A stretch of 64,000 nucleotides of DNA, from assembly GCA_036269075.1 (NCBI GenBank), contig DATASX010000082.1:50545-114544 (forward strand). Reading direction: 5' to 3'. Both the position numbers and the translations under genes were made by a program. Source of the DNA: Sporichthyaceae bacterium (GTDB lineage: Bacteria > Actinomycetota > Actinomycetes > Sporichthyales > Sporichthyaceae). A model generated the notes under the pieces. The model saw nothing but the letters and a program-made list of their open reading frames with translations, had not been told where the DNA came from and made no database searches. Each line of letters starts with the position of its first letter. Positions within the stretch are counted from its first letter, which is position 1. This document shows positions 1 to 8,994 of this stretch, piece by piece.

Positions 1-1
1 C

Positions 2-304
2 GACGCCGACTCCAACGCGCCGGAGGAGCGGGAATTCCGCCTGTTGCGGCGCGACATCTACGTGCCGGCAGGTGACACCGGGTTCTGGCAGGGTGCGTTC
101 CGGGACACCGACGACGAGGTCTTCCGGGTGGTCCGGCGGGCGATCGAGCATCAGGAGGTGCTGACCCTGGACCTGCTCTACGGCGACCACGAGGGCGGGC
201 AACGCACGATCAGCCGATTCATCCTGACCTGCGACGATGCGGACGGTCCGCGCCTGGCCTCCGCGGCCCGGCACTGGAACCTGGACCGTCCGGAACCGCG
301 GTGA
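2..304 (+). CDS. C-terminal part of an unknown protein (cut by window edge)
   Basis: The frame is open from base 2 to the TGA at 302-304, so about 100 C-terminal residues are seen and the start lies outside the window. The visible part is acidic, with a likely beta-rich core (RDIYVPAGDTGFWQGAF, then LTLDLLYGDHEGGQRTISRF), and ends in a short charged tail. I do not recognise the family. The next gene runs the other way and ends 22 bases downstream. Confidence 0.6.
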   Translation, partial: DADSNAPEEREFRLLRRDIYVPAGDTGFWQGAFRDTDDEVFRVVRRAIEHQEVLTLDLLYGDHEGGQRTISRFILTCDDADGPRLASAARHWNLDRPEPR

Positions 305-325
305 CCCGTCGGCTCCGGGTCGACG

Positions 326-643
326 TCACGACCCCGGGGGCAGCAGTTCCACGGTGGCCGCCGCGACCAGGCCGCCGATCTCGAGGACGGTCGCGACAGC
401 GGTGTTCGGCGCCGCGATCAGGTGCAGGTGACGGGCATGGTCGTAGAGCAGGGAGAGCCCGGCGCTGTCCAGATACGTCACCTCGCGCAGGTCGATCCGC
501 AGGGCGCCGTCGTGCCCATCCGGGCCGCCGACGAGCGCCGCGCGCAGGGCCGGCGCCGTGGTCATGTCGACCTCGCCGCGCAGCACGATCGTCCCGTCCG
601 GAGCGCGGCTCAATTCCAGCCGTTGCGGTGCGGCGTGCGTCAC
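326..643 (-). CDS. STAS-domain anti-sigma factor antagonist (RsbV/BldG-like)
   Basis: This 105-residue protein is a single STAS domain. The motif YLDSAGLSLL carries the serine that, in this family, is phosphorylated by a partner anti-sigma kinase. The unphosphorylated form binds that kinase and frees a sigma factor. The start is GTG with a GAGGAG ribosome site 8 bases upstream. The gene follows an RsbW-like kinase gene on the same strand, 124 bases away, and the two are probably a partner-switching pair. No sigma factor gene is beside them, so the target is not known from this window. Confidence 0.85.
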   Translation of the reverse strand: MTHAAPQRLELSRAPDGTIVLRGEVDMTTAPALRAALVGGPDGHDGALRIDLREVTYLDSAGLSLLYDHARHLHLIAAPNTAVATVLEIGGLVAAATVELLPPGS

Positions 644-767
644 GAGTCAACTCCTCGGTCGGTCCGTGCGGGCAGAAACAGGCTCGGTGCAGAGTTGCTG
701 ATCATCGCCGAAAGGCACTCGTCCGTCGACCGGGTCCGGTCGGTGGCGAGAACCCGGCGAAAGCGAG

Positions 768-1235
768 TCAGCGGGATCCGGGTGGTAGCGCCTTGCGAAG
801 CGTCACCGTCGTGCCCGAACCGCTCGTCGAGATCTCGCACTCGTCCATGAGTCCGGCCATGAGCAGCCTGCCCCGGCCGCGGTTGCGGCGCTCGAAGGCC
901 GCTGGGCTGCGCTCGATCCAGCGCCCGTTGTCCGCGATGACGACGTGCACGAAGCCGTCGTCGAGGCAGGCCTCGATCCAGCCCGCCGGGGCCGCGTCGG
1001 TACGTCGGGCACCCGAGTGCTCCAGGACGTTCGCGCACGCCTCGCCGGCGGCGACCAGGATCTCCGCGGCGACGCGGTCGTCGACGTCGGCCTCACGCAG
1101 CCATTCCCTCATGGCGTCGCGCACCAGGGCCATCTCGCCGGCTCGCCGCGCCGGGTCGAGCTCGACGCAGAATCGGGGTCCGTTGCCCGAGCACGAGGGC
1201 ACCGGTCTGGACGACTCCCGTCGCGTCGTGTTCAC
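768..1235 (-). CDS. RsbW-like ATP-binding anti-sigma factor / serine kinase
   Basis: The 155-residue protein is a GHKL-type (HATPase_c_2) domain. The N box is AAGEACANVLEHS at about residues 65-77. A second ATP-site motif is VIADNGRW near residue 100, and a glycine-rich GRGRLLMAGLMDECEI lies near 120. Family members phosphorylate STAS antagonists and sequester a sigma factor. The GTG start is preceded by a purine-rich AGGGAAGGGGG site. The first 25 residues are poorly conserved, so the true start may be internal. The STAS gene downstream is the likely substrate. Confidence 0.82.
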   Translation of the reverse strand: MNTTRRESSRPVPSCSGNGPRFCVELDPARRAGEMALVRDAMREWLREADVDDRVAAEILVAAGEACANVLEHSGARRTDAAPAGWIEACLDDGFVHVVIADNGRWIERSPAAFERRNRGRGRLLMAGLMDECEISTSGSGTTVTLRKALPPGSR

Positions 1236-1448
1236 GGACCCCCTTCCCTGCTGCGCACCGGTTCGGCGCTGTCGCGGACGAAGGTCCTCCTACCCGCACC
1301 GACCCACCCGGAAGCTTCGTCCGGTGATCGGAGAGACATGGCTCTCAAACTATTGCCGCGGGTTTGCACCACCGAGGTCCAGCGGCTCTCCGAGCCACGC
1401 CGACGATGGGCAGCATCCCCGGGCCCGGGAGAACCGCCGCGCCCTTGG

Positions 1449-2147
1449 TCAGTCGGCCCCGGGCGCGGACAGCCCGCGGGCGCGCTGCTCGGCCGCGTTG
1501 ATCACGGTGACCCGGGCCTTGTTGTCCTGCTCGTGCTTGGCGATCGCCGCCACCTTGTCCACCTCGGACAGGGAGCGGATCGCGGTGATGGCGTCGGCTG
1601 CGGACAGCGATTCGTAGTCCTTGACGGGTAATCCCTTACGGGCCGGTGCACGGCGCGCGGCCGGGGCCTGCTTCTTGCGGGCGACCGGCGCCGTCGCTGC
1701 GGCCTTGCGAGCTACGGGCTGGGCCGCAGCCTTCGGTGCCCGAGGCGAGGCCGTCTCGCGAGTCGGCTCCGCCTTCCGAGCCGCCGGCGGGGCCGCTTCC
1801 GTTGCGGGCGTTGCTTTTTTCGGAGCGGGCGCAGCCACAGGCCGGACCGGCGCGGCCGCTTCGCGAACAGGCTCCGGCTTGCGCAGCACCGGCGTCGTCG
1901 GCCCGCGGGGCGGTGCCGACTTGCGCGGGTCCGGGGCGGTCGCCCGCGGCGCGGGGGCGCTGTCCCGTCCGGTGAGTCGGTGGATCACGGAGGTGAGTAC
2001 CCGGGGGACCTGACTGACCAACTGGTCGACCAACCGCGCGGGTCCGCTGATCATGGAGCCGCCGATCCCGGGCGAACTGGGCAACTTCCACCGGCCGTCC
2101 GGTTGCGCGGCGGTGGTCACGTCGGAAGAACGGGTACTGCTGGGCAA
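1449..2147 (-). CDS. Ala/Pro/Lys-rich protein with a C-terminal helical module
   Basis: The 232-residue protein has three parts. Residues 1-60 hold a helix-prone stretch (LVDQLVSQVPRVLTSVIHRLTG). Residues about 61-165 are an Ala/Pro/Lys/Arg-rich, histone-H1-like low-complexity linker with repeated 'ARKAEP' or 'APKKATP' units. The last 60 residues are a compact helical module starting LPVKDYESLSAADAI. Similar C-terminal modules end actinobacterial lipid-droplet-associated and related proteins; that comparison is from memory. The start is TTG with a good GGGGGAG site 6 bases upstream. The function is unknown: nucleic-acid or membrane/lipid association are both possible. Confidence 0.7.
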   Translation of the reverse strand: MPSSTRSSDVTTAAQPDGRWKLPSSPGIGGSMISGPARLVDQLVSQVPRVLTSVIHRLTGRDSAPAPRATAPDPRKSAPPRGPTTPVLRKPEPVREAAAPVRPVAAPAPKKATPATEAAPPAARKAEPTRETASPRAPKAAAQPVARKAAATAPVARKKQAPAARRAPARKGLPVKDYESLSAADAITAIRSLSEVDKVAAIAKHEQDNKARVTVINAAEQRARGLSAPGAD

Positions 2148-2263
2148 TTCGGCTCCCCCTTGGGCGGTGTGCGTCGATCGAGGCTATCCGCTCCAGGCAT
2201 CCGCAATCCCGAGGCGCACACCGGCGGGCGGTTCGGCGCGCCGGTGCGGGGTAACCGGGACAC

Positions 2264-2614
2264 ATGACTGTTCGTGATCCGAAGGGCAACCCGATCCCCG
2301 GGCTGGGGTCGGACCCGGCCGCGCTGGGCCCCGACCAGGTCGACGAGGCCCTCGACGGCCTGCCGGGCTGGCAGCGGCACGGCACTTCGTTGGTGCGCCA
2401 GTTCGCAGTCGCGGACGACAGCCGCGGGGCGCTGCGGGACGGCGTTCGCGAGGCCGCCGGTGCCGGCGCCGACCTGACCGTGGATGACTCCGACGGCAGC
2501 CTGCGAATGGTGCTCGGACCGGGCGCGGGCGATCTGACGGTGCATCACCTGGAGGCTGCGGCCCGGATAGACCAGGTACTCAGCGGCGCGGCCGTCGATC
2601 ACGGGTCCACCTGA
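2264..2614 (+). CDS. Pterin-4a-carbinolamine dehydratase-like protein, probably inactive
   Basis: The 116-residue protein has the spacing of the PCD/DCoH fold: LDGLPGWQRHGTSLVRQF near residues 31-48, then a helix, then a final LTVHHLEAAARIDQVL. Active dehydratases carry a His-His-Pro-Asp type motif in the middle of the fold; here that place reads AGADLTVDD, with no histidine. I infer a family member that has lost dehydratase activity. It starts at ATG and is followed 27 bases later by a small protein on the same strand. No pterin-dependent hydroxylase is nearby. Confidence 0.6.
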   Translation: MTVRDPKGNPIPGLGSDPAALGPDQVDEALDGLPGWQRHGTSLVRQFAVADDSRGALRDGVREAAGAGADLTVDDSDGSLRMVLGPGAGDLTVHHLEAAARIDQVLSGAAVDHGST

Positions 2615-2641
2615 TCCACCAACTGCGATCGGGAGGTCGAC

Positions 2642-2839
2642 GTGTTGCGAAAGCTGGTTTTCCTCGGTGGTGTCGGCATCGGCTACACCCTCGGCGCCCG
2701 TGCCGGTCGCGAGCACTACGAGAAGATCAAGTGGGTGGCGCAACGAATCTCGCCCACGGTCGGCGGACCGCAGACGACCGCGTCCGGACTCCCGCCCGAC
2801 GGGGAACCGGCGAGCATCATCCACCCGCAGTCGGTGTAG
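2642..2839 (+). CDS. Small YtxH-like membrane-associated protein
   Basis: The 65-residue protein begins with a short hydrophobic glycine-rich segment (LVFLGGVGIGYTLGARAG) followed by a basic helix (REHYEKIKWVAQRI). This layout is common in small actinobacterial YtxH-type proteins. The GTG start has a GGGAGGTC ribosome site 3 to 4 bases upstream. No enzymatic motif is visible, and the role is unknown. Confidence 0.65.
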   Translation: MLRKLVFLGGVGIGYTLGARAGREHYEKIKWVAQRISPTVGGPQTTASGLPPDGEPASIIHPQSV

Positions 2840-2848
2840 CCCTGGCGC

Positions 2849-3355
2849 TCAGGAGGACTTGAGCAGGCCCCGCACGTACGCCATCTGTCCGGCGTGCTGC
2901 AGGCAGTCCTCGACCACGCTGACCAGGCGCACGCCCAACGTGACCGGCGGATCGTAGGAGCGGTCCACGACGCGCTCCAGTTCGGCCGCGTCGACCTTGG
3001 CGATGACGGACCGCGCTTGGGCGTGGGTGGCGACCAGGTACTCGACGACGACCGCCGCACCCTCCGGCGCCAGCGCCTCGACCTGCGCCCGGGTGTGACC
3101 GTAACCGGTGTCCATCGCACCCGCGGCCAACCCGAACCGCGGCGCCCAGCCGTCGCGCACCCAGACCTGCCGGACGTCGAACGCCTCGGCCACGTGGTCG
3201 TCGAGCACCCGAGTCAGGTGCCAACCCAGCCATCCCACCGGATTGCCGTCCCCCGGCGCCCGGCGCAGCCCAGCGGCATCCAGCTCCCCGACCCCGGCAC
3301 GCACCGCGTCGGGGATCCGGTCGAGGAACTCCAGCAGAACTTGCGCGACATCCAT
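2849..3355 (-). CDS. DinB/DUF664-family protein
   Basis: The 168-residue four-helix-bundle protein has the DinB superfamily layout: VGWLGWHLTRVLDDH with a metal-type histidine near residue 46, and a late CLQHAGQMAYVRG with a second histidine near 155. Relatives include thiol-dependent (mycothiol or bacillithiol) S-transferases and maleylpyruvate isomerase-like enzymes. The substrate here is unknown. The gene converges on the small YtxH-like gene, with 9 bases between stops. Confidence 0.8.
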   Translation of the reverse strand: MDVAQVLLEFLDRIPDAVRAGVGELDAAGLRRAPGDGNPVGWLGWHLTRVLDDHVAEAFDVRQVWVRDGWAPRFGLAAGAMDTGYGHTRAQVEALAPEGAAVVVEYLVATHAQARSVIAKVDAAELERVVDRSYDPPVTLGVRLVSVVEDCLQHAGQMAYVRGLLKSS

Positions 3356-3383
3356 GCCTGCCGACTGCCACCAATCGGCGGGT

Positions 3384-3644
3384 TCAACCGCGAACCAGGA
3401 CGGAAACCATCCGGCGGCGGGTCACACAATCGGCGACGCGCTGCCCAGCATCTCGACGGCGCGCGGGGATCAGGACCGGCAGACAGTTGGAGATCTTCGC
3501 GGTGGACGAAACTCGTCGCGACGCCTCGTTGACGGCTGCACGCACCGCCCCCGGCAAGGAGGTGGGAAAGCGCAGTTCCAGATCGGTGGTGATCTTGTCG
3601 AGCTCCCGGGCCAGCCAGTCGGGATCGACGATTGCATCGCTCAC
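3384..3644 (-). CDS. Three-helix bundle (DUF3562-like) protein
   Basis: I use the GTG at 3642-3644, which has a GAGGAGG ribosome site upstream, rather than a start 45 bases earlier. The product is then 86 residues. The core, VRAAVNEASRRVSSTAKISNC followed by LPVLIPARRRD, matches the short three-helix bundle found in many actinobacterial proteins that end 'LPVLVERRVR'. Relatives are often encoded beside stress or regulatory genes. The function is unknown. Confidence 0.6.
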   Translation of the reverse strand: MSDAIVDPDWLARELDKITTDLELRFPTSLPGAVRAAVNEASRRVSSTAKISNCLPVLIPARRRDAGQRVADCVTRRRMVSVLVRG

Positions 3645-3789
3645 CGCCGTGCCTCCTCGAGCCACGCCGGGGTCTGGGACACCGCTCACCTGGAAGCGTC
3701 CTCCGGGCGCCGCCCGTCGCGCAAGACGGCGGCGTCGTGGCCGTTTCTACTTTCGGTCGACGGCCTTGCCCTCGACGAGGGCGGCGACG

Positions 3790-4824
3790 CTACCCAGGCC
3801 AGTCCCCGGCCGCGTACTTCGCGACAGAGGGCGGGACGGCAGAGCGGTCGCCGCCGATCAGCACCGGTATAGCCAAGAACCCGAGGGATCGAGTCAATTT
3901 CTGACCCTCGTCGGAGAGCAGGAATTCGATGATGCGCAAGGCCTGCGCGGAGTGTGCGGCACCTTCAACAGGAGCGATGCTGTAGGCGATCATGGCGCCG
4001 GTGTAGGTGATACCGGATTTGGTTGTGAACGTCGCGCGGGCGTAGCTCTTGTTCTGGCTGGGATCGCTGAGGTTGATCTGCTTGGGCAGCTCGACGAATG
4101 GCAACCCGGCGGCCAGGGCCTGGGTGCGGTACATGAACGAGGCATCGATGGCGCCGCTCTTGGGCTGGCCGGCGGCCCCGGGGCGCACCTGAGCGGGGTT
4201 GCGATCGTCCCCCAGGAGGCGGTTCTTCAGACCTGGGTCCTTGGCGTCCAAGCCGGCGAGCTGAGCCACCATGACCGTGAAGTAGCCACCGGGATCGGTA
4301 TCCGGATCGCTACGAGTGACCCGGACGCCCTTCTCCTCCAGCGGCGCATACCACGTGGTCTTGCCCGCTTCGGCCTTCTCGAAGTCCGCCAGCTTCGGGC
4401 TGATCAGGCTGTAGGCGACAACGACGGAGTTGCTCGCGAAGGTCGCGAACCAGCGGACCTTGTCGCCGTTGGCCGCACCCATCAGCACCTTGTTGGTGTT
4501 GGCGTCCGCGGTGGCGTACAGCTCGGTAGGCGTGCCGTCCTTGATCTTCTGGGCCGCTGCCAGCGAGGCGCCCGGCTCACTGTGGATCGCGATCCCCGCA
4601 GCGGCCATCGCGGCGGTCAGCTTGTCCTGCACCAGCCCGTTCAAACTGCCCGCGTGGCCGATGACGACCGCGTTGGGGTCGACGCTCGGGCCGGCGGTCG
4701 GGGCCACGGTCGGACCGGCCGCGTCGTGGTCATCGCCGCAGGCAGCGGGAAGAACCAGCGCGCCGGCAGCGACGCAGGCGGCCAATCGGAATCGGCAGCC
4801 GGAGCGATCGCGGCGACGGCGCAC
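3790..4824 (-). CDS. Tungstate/molybdate-type ABC transporter substrate-binding lipoprotein (WtpA/ModA-like)
   Basis: The 344-residue protein has a lipoprotein signal (positively charged start, hydrophobic segment, lipobox LPAAC at about residues 26-30). The mature part is an extracellular solute-binding protein of the ModA/WtpA group: AGSLNGLVQDKLTAAM, then ELYATADANT, SNSVVVAYS, and TRSDPDTDPGGYFTVM, the region that builds the oxyanion site. The GTG start has a CGGAG site upstream. No permease or ATPase gene of this system is in the window, so the transporter must be completed from elsewhere. The anion (tungstate, molybdate or other) cannot be told from the sequence alone. Confidence 0.8.
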   Translation of the reverse strand: MRRRRDRSGCRFRLAACVAAGALVLPAACGDDHDAAGPTVAPTAGPSVDPNAVVIGHAGSLNGLVQDKLTAAMAAAGIAIHSEPGASLAAAQKIKDGTPTELYATADANTNKVLMGAANGDKVRWFATFASNSVVVAYSLISPKLADFEKAEAGKTTWYAPLEEKGVRVTRSDPDTDPGGYFTVMVAQLAGLDAKDPGLKNRLLGDDRNPAQVRPGAAGQPKSGAIDASFMYRTQALAAGLPFVELPKQINLSDPSQNKSYARATFTTKSGITYTGAMIAYSIAPVEGAAHSAQALRIIEFLLSDEGQKLTRSLGFLAIPVLIGGDRSAVPPSVAKYAAGDWPG

Positions 4825-4891
4825 GGCAACTCCGGAGGTCGCGGTTACGTAGGCCGAACGCGCTTGACCGTATCTCGGACCGTGTTGCCAG

Positions 4892-4963
4892 TGGGCGCAG
4901 CAGGGGTCGAACCTGCGACAGCCGCCTTGTAAGGGCGGTGCTCTACCGCTGAGCTATGCGCCC
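4892..4963 (-). tRNA. tRNA-Val (anticodon TAC)
   Basis: On the minus strand the cloverleaf folds completely: acceptor GGGCGCA pairs with TGCGCCC, D arm GCTC/GAGC, anticodon stem CCGCC/GGCGG with loop CTTACAA, T arm GCAGG/CCTGC with loop TTCGACC. The anticodon TAC reads valine GUA codons. The discriminator is A, and the 3' CCA is not encoded. It lies between the ahpE gene and the binding lipoprotein gene. Confidence 0.95.
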
Positions 4964-4993
4964 CGGGTCGGCCGTCGCACGCTCACGCGCGGC

Positions 4994-5500
4994 TCAGGCG
5001 AACTCGGCAGCGTAGAGATTAGCGAGAGCGGCGTGGTAATCGGCCTGATTACGCGGGCGACCGAGATCGCTCACGATCTTCCAGCGCACGACGCCCCCCG
5101 AGTCGATGAGGAATGTCGCCCGGGTCGCCACGCCTGCGTCGGCGTCGAAGACGCCGTAAGAAGTGGCCACGGCGCCGTGCGGCCAGAAGTCCGAAAGCAG
5201 CGGGAACCTCAGACCCTGGGTGTCCGAGAACACGCGCAGCGCGTACGGGGAGTCGACCGAGACCGCGAGCACCTGGGTGCGCTCGTTCTGGAACGCGTCG
5301 ATCTCCGACTGGATCAGGTTGAGCTCACCGGAGCAGATCCCGGTGAAGGCCAACGGGTAGAACACCAGCAGGACCGCTTGCCCACGCAGGTCGGACAGTG
5401 CGATCTGGACGTTGTGATGGTCGCGAAGGGTGAAGTCGGGCGCACGGTCGCCGATCTCCACCGGCTTGCCCTCCAGAGCCATGCATTGACGGTACGCCAC
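4994..5500 (-). CDS. ahpE: Peroxiredoxin, AhpE type
   Basis: This thiol peroxidase of about 168 residues reduces hydroperoxides in the cytoplasm. The peroxidatic cysteine is in YPLAFTGICSGEL, and the conserved LLSDFWPHGAVATSYGVF stretch is typical of the one-cysteine AhpE branch known from Mycobacterium. I chose the GTG at 5498-5500 because AAGGAGG lies just before it. An ATG at 5480-5482 would give 162 residues but is 22 bases from that site. The tRNA-Val gene lies 30 bases downstream. Confidence 0.9.
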   Translation of the reverse strand: MAYRQCMALEGKPVEIGDRAPDFTLRDHHNVQIALSDLRGQAVLLVFYPLAFTGICSGELNLIQSEIDAFQNERTQVLAVSVDSPYALRVFSDTQGLRFPLLSDFWPHGAVATSYGVFDADAGVATRATFLIDSGGVVRWKIVSDLGRPRNQADYHAALANLYAAEFA

Positions 5501-5544
5501 CGTTCCTCCTTCGCGCCGTGCGGGGCAGCGAAGAGACGACGCCG

Positions 5545-5976
5545 TCAGCGCTTGGAGCGTGCGGCCTTGGGCGCGACCAGGCGGGTGCCGGACCAGTCCG
5601 GCGCGGCACTGACGTGGCTGGTCTGGGCCAGCCCCGCGGTGGGGGCCGCCTCGCCGATGTCGCTGGGCTCGACGTGGCCGTCCCGACCCGCCTTGGGGGT
5701 CAGTACCCAGATCACGCCGCCATCGGCCAGCGAGGACAGCGCGTCCACCAGCGCGTCGACCAGATCCCCGTCGCCGACGCGCCACCACAGCAGCACCGCG
5801 TCGGCAACGTCGTCGTAGTCCTCCTCGACCAGTTCGCCGCCGATGTGGTCCTCGATCGCGGCGCGCAGATCATGATCGACGTCGTCGTCGTAGCCGAGTT
5901 CTTGGATCACCTGGCCAGGAGTGACCCCGAGCCGCCCGGAGACCGTACCGCCGGCGCCGTCGGCGCTCGCGCTCAC
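5545..5976 (-). CDS. DUF3052-family protein
   Basis: The 143-residue acidic protein matches the conserved actinobacterial DUF3052 family closely: QELGYDDDVDHDLR, LVEEDYDDVADAVLLWWR, GGVIWVLTPKAGRDGHVEPSDI and a final basic LVAPKAARSKR. The function is unknown. The GTG start at 5974-5976 is chosen for its GGGGGAGGG site 7 bases upstream; a start 36 bases earlier lacks one. It sits divergent from aceE, an order also seen in Streptomyces. Confidence 0.88.
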   Translation of the reverse strand: MSASADGAGGTVSGRLGVTPGQVIQELGYDDDVDHDLRAAIEDHIGGELVEEDYDDVADAVLLWWRVGDGDLVDALVDALSSLADGGVIWVLTPKAGRDGHVEPSDIGEAAPTAGLAQTSHVSAAPDWSGTRLVAPKAARSKR

Positions 5977-6014
5977 GGAAGTGCCCTCCCCCTTCGACTC
6001 GTGCATGCGCACGT

Positions 6015-6044
6015 CGCGTAGTGGACCTTCTACTCACGCGTAGT
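6015..6044. promoter_or_regulatory. Direct repeat CGCGTAGT x2 in the DUF3052/aceE divergent region
   Basis: CGCGTAGT occurs at 6015-6022 and again at 6037-6044, a spacing of 22 bases (two helical turns), followed by GGACC and CCACC respectively. A short inverted repeat CTACCC-GA-GGGTAG lies at 6121-6134, closer to aceE. The spacing fits a pair of protein-binding sites. No regulator can be named. Confidence 0.3.
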
Positions 6045-6228
6045 CCACCGCGCCGGAGGCTCGAAGGCAAGTACCCCGGCCGGACGATGCCGGCGTCGGG
6101 ATGAGCGATCACACAGTCGGCTACCCGAGGGTAGAGATGCGCCGACGGGCGCGACCGACAACGATGGGAGCACACTGCTCGCTCGGAGGCGCTCGATCAG
6201 CGCTCCCGCCGGAAGAAGGAAGTAACGC

Positions 6229-8982
6229 GTGGCAACGGGACGCGAACGTTTCTCAGTCATCAGCGACGGGCTACCCACCCAGATCCCCGACGTGGACGGC
6301 GAGGAGACGCAGGAATGGCTCCAGTCGCTGGACTCAGTGGTCGACACAGCAGGCCGTGCGCGGGCTCGATACCTGATGCTGCGTCTGCTCGAGCGGGCGC
6401 GGGAGCGTCAGGTCGGCGTCCCCGGCCTGCGCAGCACCGACTTCATCAACACGATCGGGTCGGAGTCCGAGCCGTGGTTCCCCGGTGACGAGTTCATCGA
6501 GCGGCGCATTCGCGCGTTCATCCGCTGGAATGCCGCGATCATGGTGTCCCGCGCCAACCGCCCGGGCATCGGCGTCGGCGGCCACATCGCGACCTACGCC
6601 TCCTCCGCCAGCCTCTACGAGGTCGGCTTCAACCACTTCTTCCGCGGCAAGACCGGCGGGGAGTCCGGCGACCAGGTCTTCATCCAGGGCCACGCCTCCC
6701 CCGGCATCTACGCCCGCGCCTTCCTCGAGGGCCGGCTGAGCGAGAGCCAACTCGACGGCTTCCGGCAGGAGCTGACCAACCCGGGCGGCGGCCTGCCGTC
6801 CTACCCGCACCCGCGGCTGATGCCGGACTTCTGGGAGTTCCCGACCGTCTCCATGGGCCTGGGCCCGATCAACGCGATCTACCAGGCCCGGTTCAACCGC
6901 TATCTGTTGAACCGTCAGATCAAGGACACCTCGCGCAGCCACGTGTGGGCATTCCTCGGCGACGGAGAGATGGACGAGCCCGAGTCGCTGGGCGCGATCG
7001 GCCTGGCCTCCCGCGAGGAGCTCGACAACCTGACCTTCGTCATCAACTGCAACCTGCAGCGCCTGGACGGCCCGGTCCGCGGCAACGGCAAGATCATCCA
7101 GGAGCTGGAGAGCTACTTCCGCGGCGCCGGCTGGAACGTCATCAAGGTGATCTGGGGCCGCGACTGGGACCCGCTGCTGCACGCGGATGTCGACGGCGTC
7201 CTGGTCAACGCAATGAACACCACCCCGGACGGCCAGTTCCAGACGTTCACCACCGAGGACGGTGCGTACATCCGCGAGACGTTCTTCGGCAAGGACACCC
7301 GGCTGCGCAAGATGGTGCAGCACCTGACCGACGACCAGCTGATGAAGCTGTCCCGCGGTGGCCACGACTACCGCAAGGTGTACGCCGCATTCAAGGCCGC
7401 CCAGGAACACGTCGGCCAGCCGACGGTGATCCTGGCGCACACCATCAAGGGCTGGACGCTGAAGAGCTTCGAGGCCCGCAACGCCACGCACCAGATGAAG
7501 AAGCTGACCAAGGCCGACCTCAAGGAGTTCCGCGACCGGCTGCACCTGCCGATCACGGACGAGGCCCTCGAGGATCCACTGCCGCCGTACTTCCACCCGG
7601 GCGCGGACTCCGAGGAGGTCCAGTACCTGCAGGACCGGCGCAGTTCGCTGGGCGGCTACGTGCCGAGCCGGACGGTCAACCCGAAGCCGATCAAGCTGCC
7701 CGGCGACGCCGTCTACACCGAGCTGCGCAGCGGTTCGGGCAAGCAGTCGGTGGCCACCACGATGGCATTCGTCCGGCTGTTCAAGGACCTGATCAAGGAC
7801 CCGGAGATCGGCCACCGCTTCGTGCCGATCATCCCGGACGAGGCCCGCACCTTCGGCCTGGACGCGATCTTCCCGACCGCCAAGATCTACTCGCCGCACG
7901 GCCAGACCTACGAGGCGGTCGACCGCAAGCTGCTGCTGTCGTACAAGGAGTCGAAGCAGGGTCAGATCCTGCACGAGGGCATCAGCGAGGCCGGCGCGAT
8001 GGGTTCGCTGGCCGCCTCGGGCACCGCGTACGCCACGCACGGCGAGCACATGATCCCGGTTTACATCTTCTACTCGATGTTCGGCTTCCAGCGGACCGGC
8101 GACGCCGCCTGGGCGTTCGCCGACCAGTTGGGCCGTGGCTTCATGCTCGGCGCGACGGCCGGACGCACGACGCTCAACGGTGAGGGTCTGCAGCACGAGG
8201 ACGGCCATTCGCAGCTGCTGGCCTCGACCAACCCGGCGTGCGTGGCCTACGACCCGGCGTGGAGCTTCGAGGTCGCGCACATCGTGAAGGACGGCCTGCG
8301 TCGGATGTACGGCAGCTCGCCGGAGCACCCGCACGGCGAGGACGTCTTCTACTACCTGACGGTCTACAACGAGCCGTATCTGCAGCCGGCCGAGCCGGCC
8401 GACCTCGACGTCGAAGGCGTCCTGCGTGGCCTGTACCGCTACGCCGCCGCACCGGCCCTGCCGGAGACGGCGCCGGCGGCGCAGATCCTGGCCTCCGGCC
8501 CGGCGATGATCTGGGCGCTCGACGCGCAGCGCGAGCTGGCCCAGGAGTGGGGCGTGGCGGCCGCGGTCTGGTCGGCCACCTCCTGGACCGAGCTGCGCCG
8601 CGAGGCGATGGAGTGCGACGAGCACAACCTGCTCCACCCGGAGGAGCCGGCCCGGATTTCGTTCGTGGTCCAGGCGCTGGAGTCCGCCCCGGGCCCGGTC
8701 GTCGCGGTCAGCGACTGGATGAAGGCGGTGCCGGACCAGATCTCCCGCTGGGTGCACACCGACTTCTCGGTGCTCGGCACCGACGGCTTCGGCTGCTCGG
8801 ACACCCGGGCCGCGCTGCGTCGGCACTTCAAGGTCGACGCCCAGTCGATCGTCGTCCAGACGCTGTCCGACCTGGCCCGCCGCGGCGAGGTCAAGCGCGA
8901 GACGGTCCGCGAGGCCCTCGACCGCTACCGCCTGGCCGACGTCACCGCCACCACGGCCACCGAGGCCGGCGGCGACACCTGA
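6229..8982 (+). CDS. aceE: Pyruvate dehydrogenase E1 component, homodimeric type
   Basis: The 917-residue thiamine-diphosphate enzyme decarboxylates pyruvate and passes the acetyl group to the E2 lipoyl domain of the pyruvate dehydrogenase complex. Evidence includes the family start ([17 protein letters not shown]), the ThDP/Mg motif [10 protein letters not shown] near residue 244 continuing to [15 protein letters not shown], and the transketolase-like second half ([18 protein letters not shown]). Length and motifs match the homodimeric E1 of actinobacteria. The GTG start follows an AAGGAAG site. E2 and E3 genes are not in this window, as is usual in actinomycetes. A long hairpin follows the stop. 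Confidence 0.97.
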   Translation: MATGRERFSVISDGLPTQIPDVDGEETQEWLQSLDSVVDTAGRARARYLMLRLLERARERQVGVPGLRSTDFINTIGSESEPWFPGDEFIERRIRAFIRWNAAIMVSRANRPGIGVGGHIATYASSASLYEVGFNHFFRGKTGGESGDQVFIQGHASPGIYARAFLEGRLSESQLDGFRQELTNPGGGLPSYPHPRLMPDFWEFPTVSMGLGPINAIYQARFNRYLLNRQIKDTSRSHVWAFLGDGEMDEPESLGAIGLASREELDNLTFVINCNLQRLDGPVRGNGKIIQELESYFRGAGWNVIKVIWGRDWDPLLHADVDGVLVNAMNTTPDGQFQTFTTEDGAYIRETFFGKDTRLRKMVQHLTDDQLMKLSRGGHDYRKVYAAFKAAQEHVGQPTVILAHTIKGWTLKSFEARNATHQMKKLTKADLKEFRDRLHLPITDEALEDPLPPYFHPGADSEEVQYLQDRRSSLGGYVPSRTVNPKPIKLPGDAVYTELRSGSGKQSVATTMAFVRLFKDLIKDPEIGHRFVPIIPDEARTFGLDAIFPTAKIYSPHGQTYEAVDRKLLLSYKESKQGQILHEGISEAGAMGSLAASGTAYATHGEHMIPVYIFYSMFGFQRTGDAAWAFADQLGRGFMLGATAGRTTLNGEGLQHEDGHSQLLASTNPACVAYDPAWSFEVAHIVKDGLRRMYGSSPEHPHGEDVFYYLTVYNEPYLQPAEPADLDVEGVLRGLYRYAAAPALPETAPAAQILASGPAMIWALDAQRELAQEWGVAAAVWSATSWTELRREAMECDEHNLLHPEEPARISFVVQALESAPGPVVAVSDWMKAVPDQISRWVHTDFSVLGTDGFGCSDTRAALRRHFKVDAQSIVVQTLSDLARRGEVKRETVREALDRYRLADVTATTATEAGGDT

Positions 8983-8994
8983 ATCATCCGACTT

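Noticed and set aside
6334..8826. 830-residue minus-strand reading frame opposite aceE
   Set aside because: It is an antisense shadow of aceE produced by high third-position GC. The translation is low-complexity Arg/Gly/Val-rich with no family resemblance.
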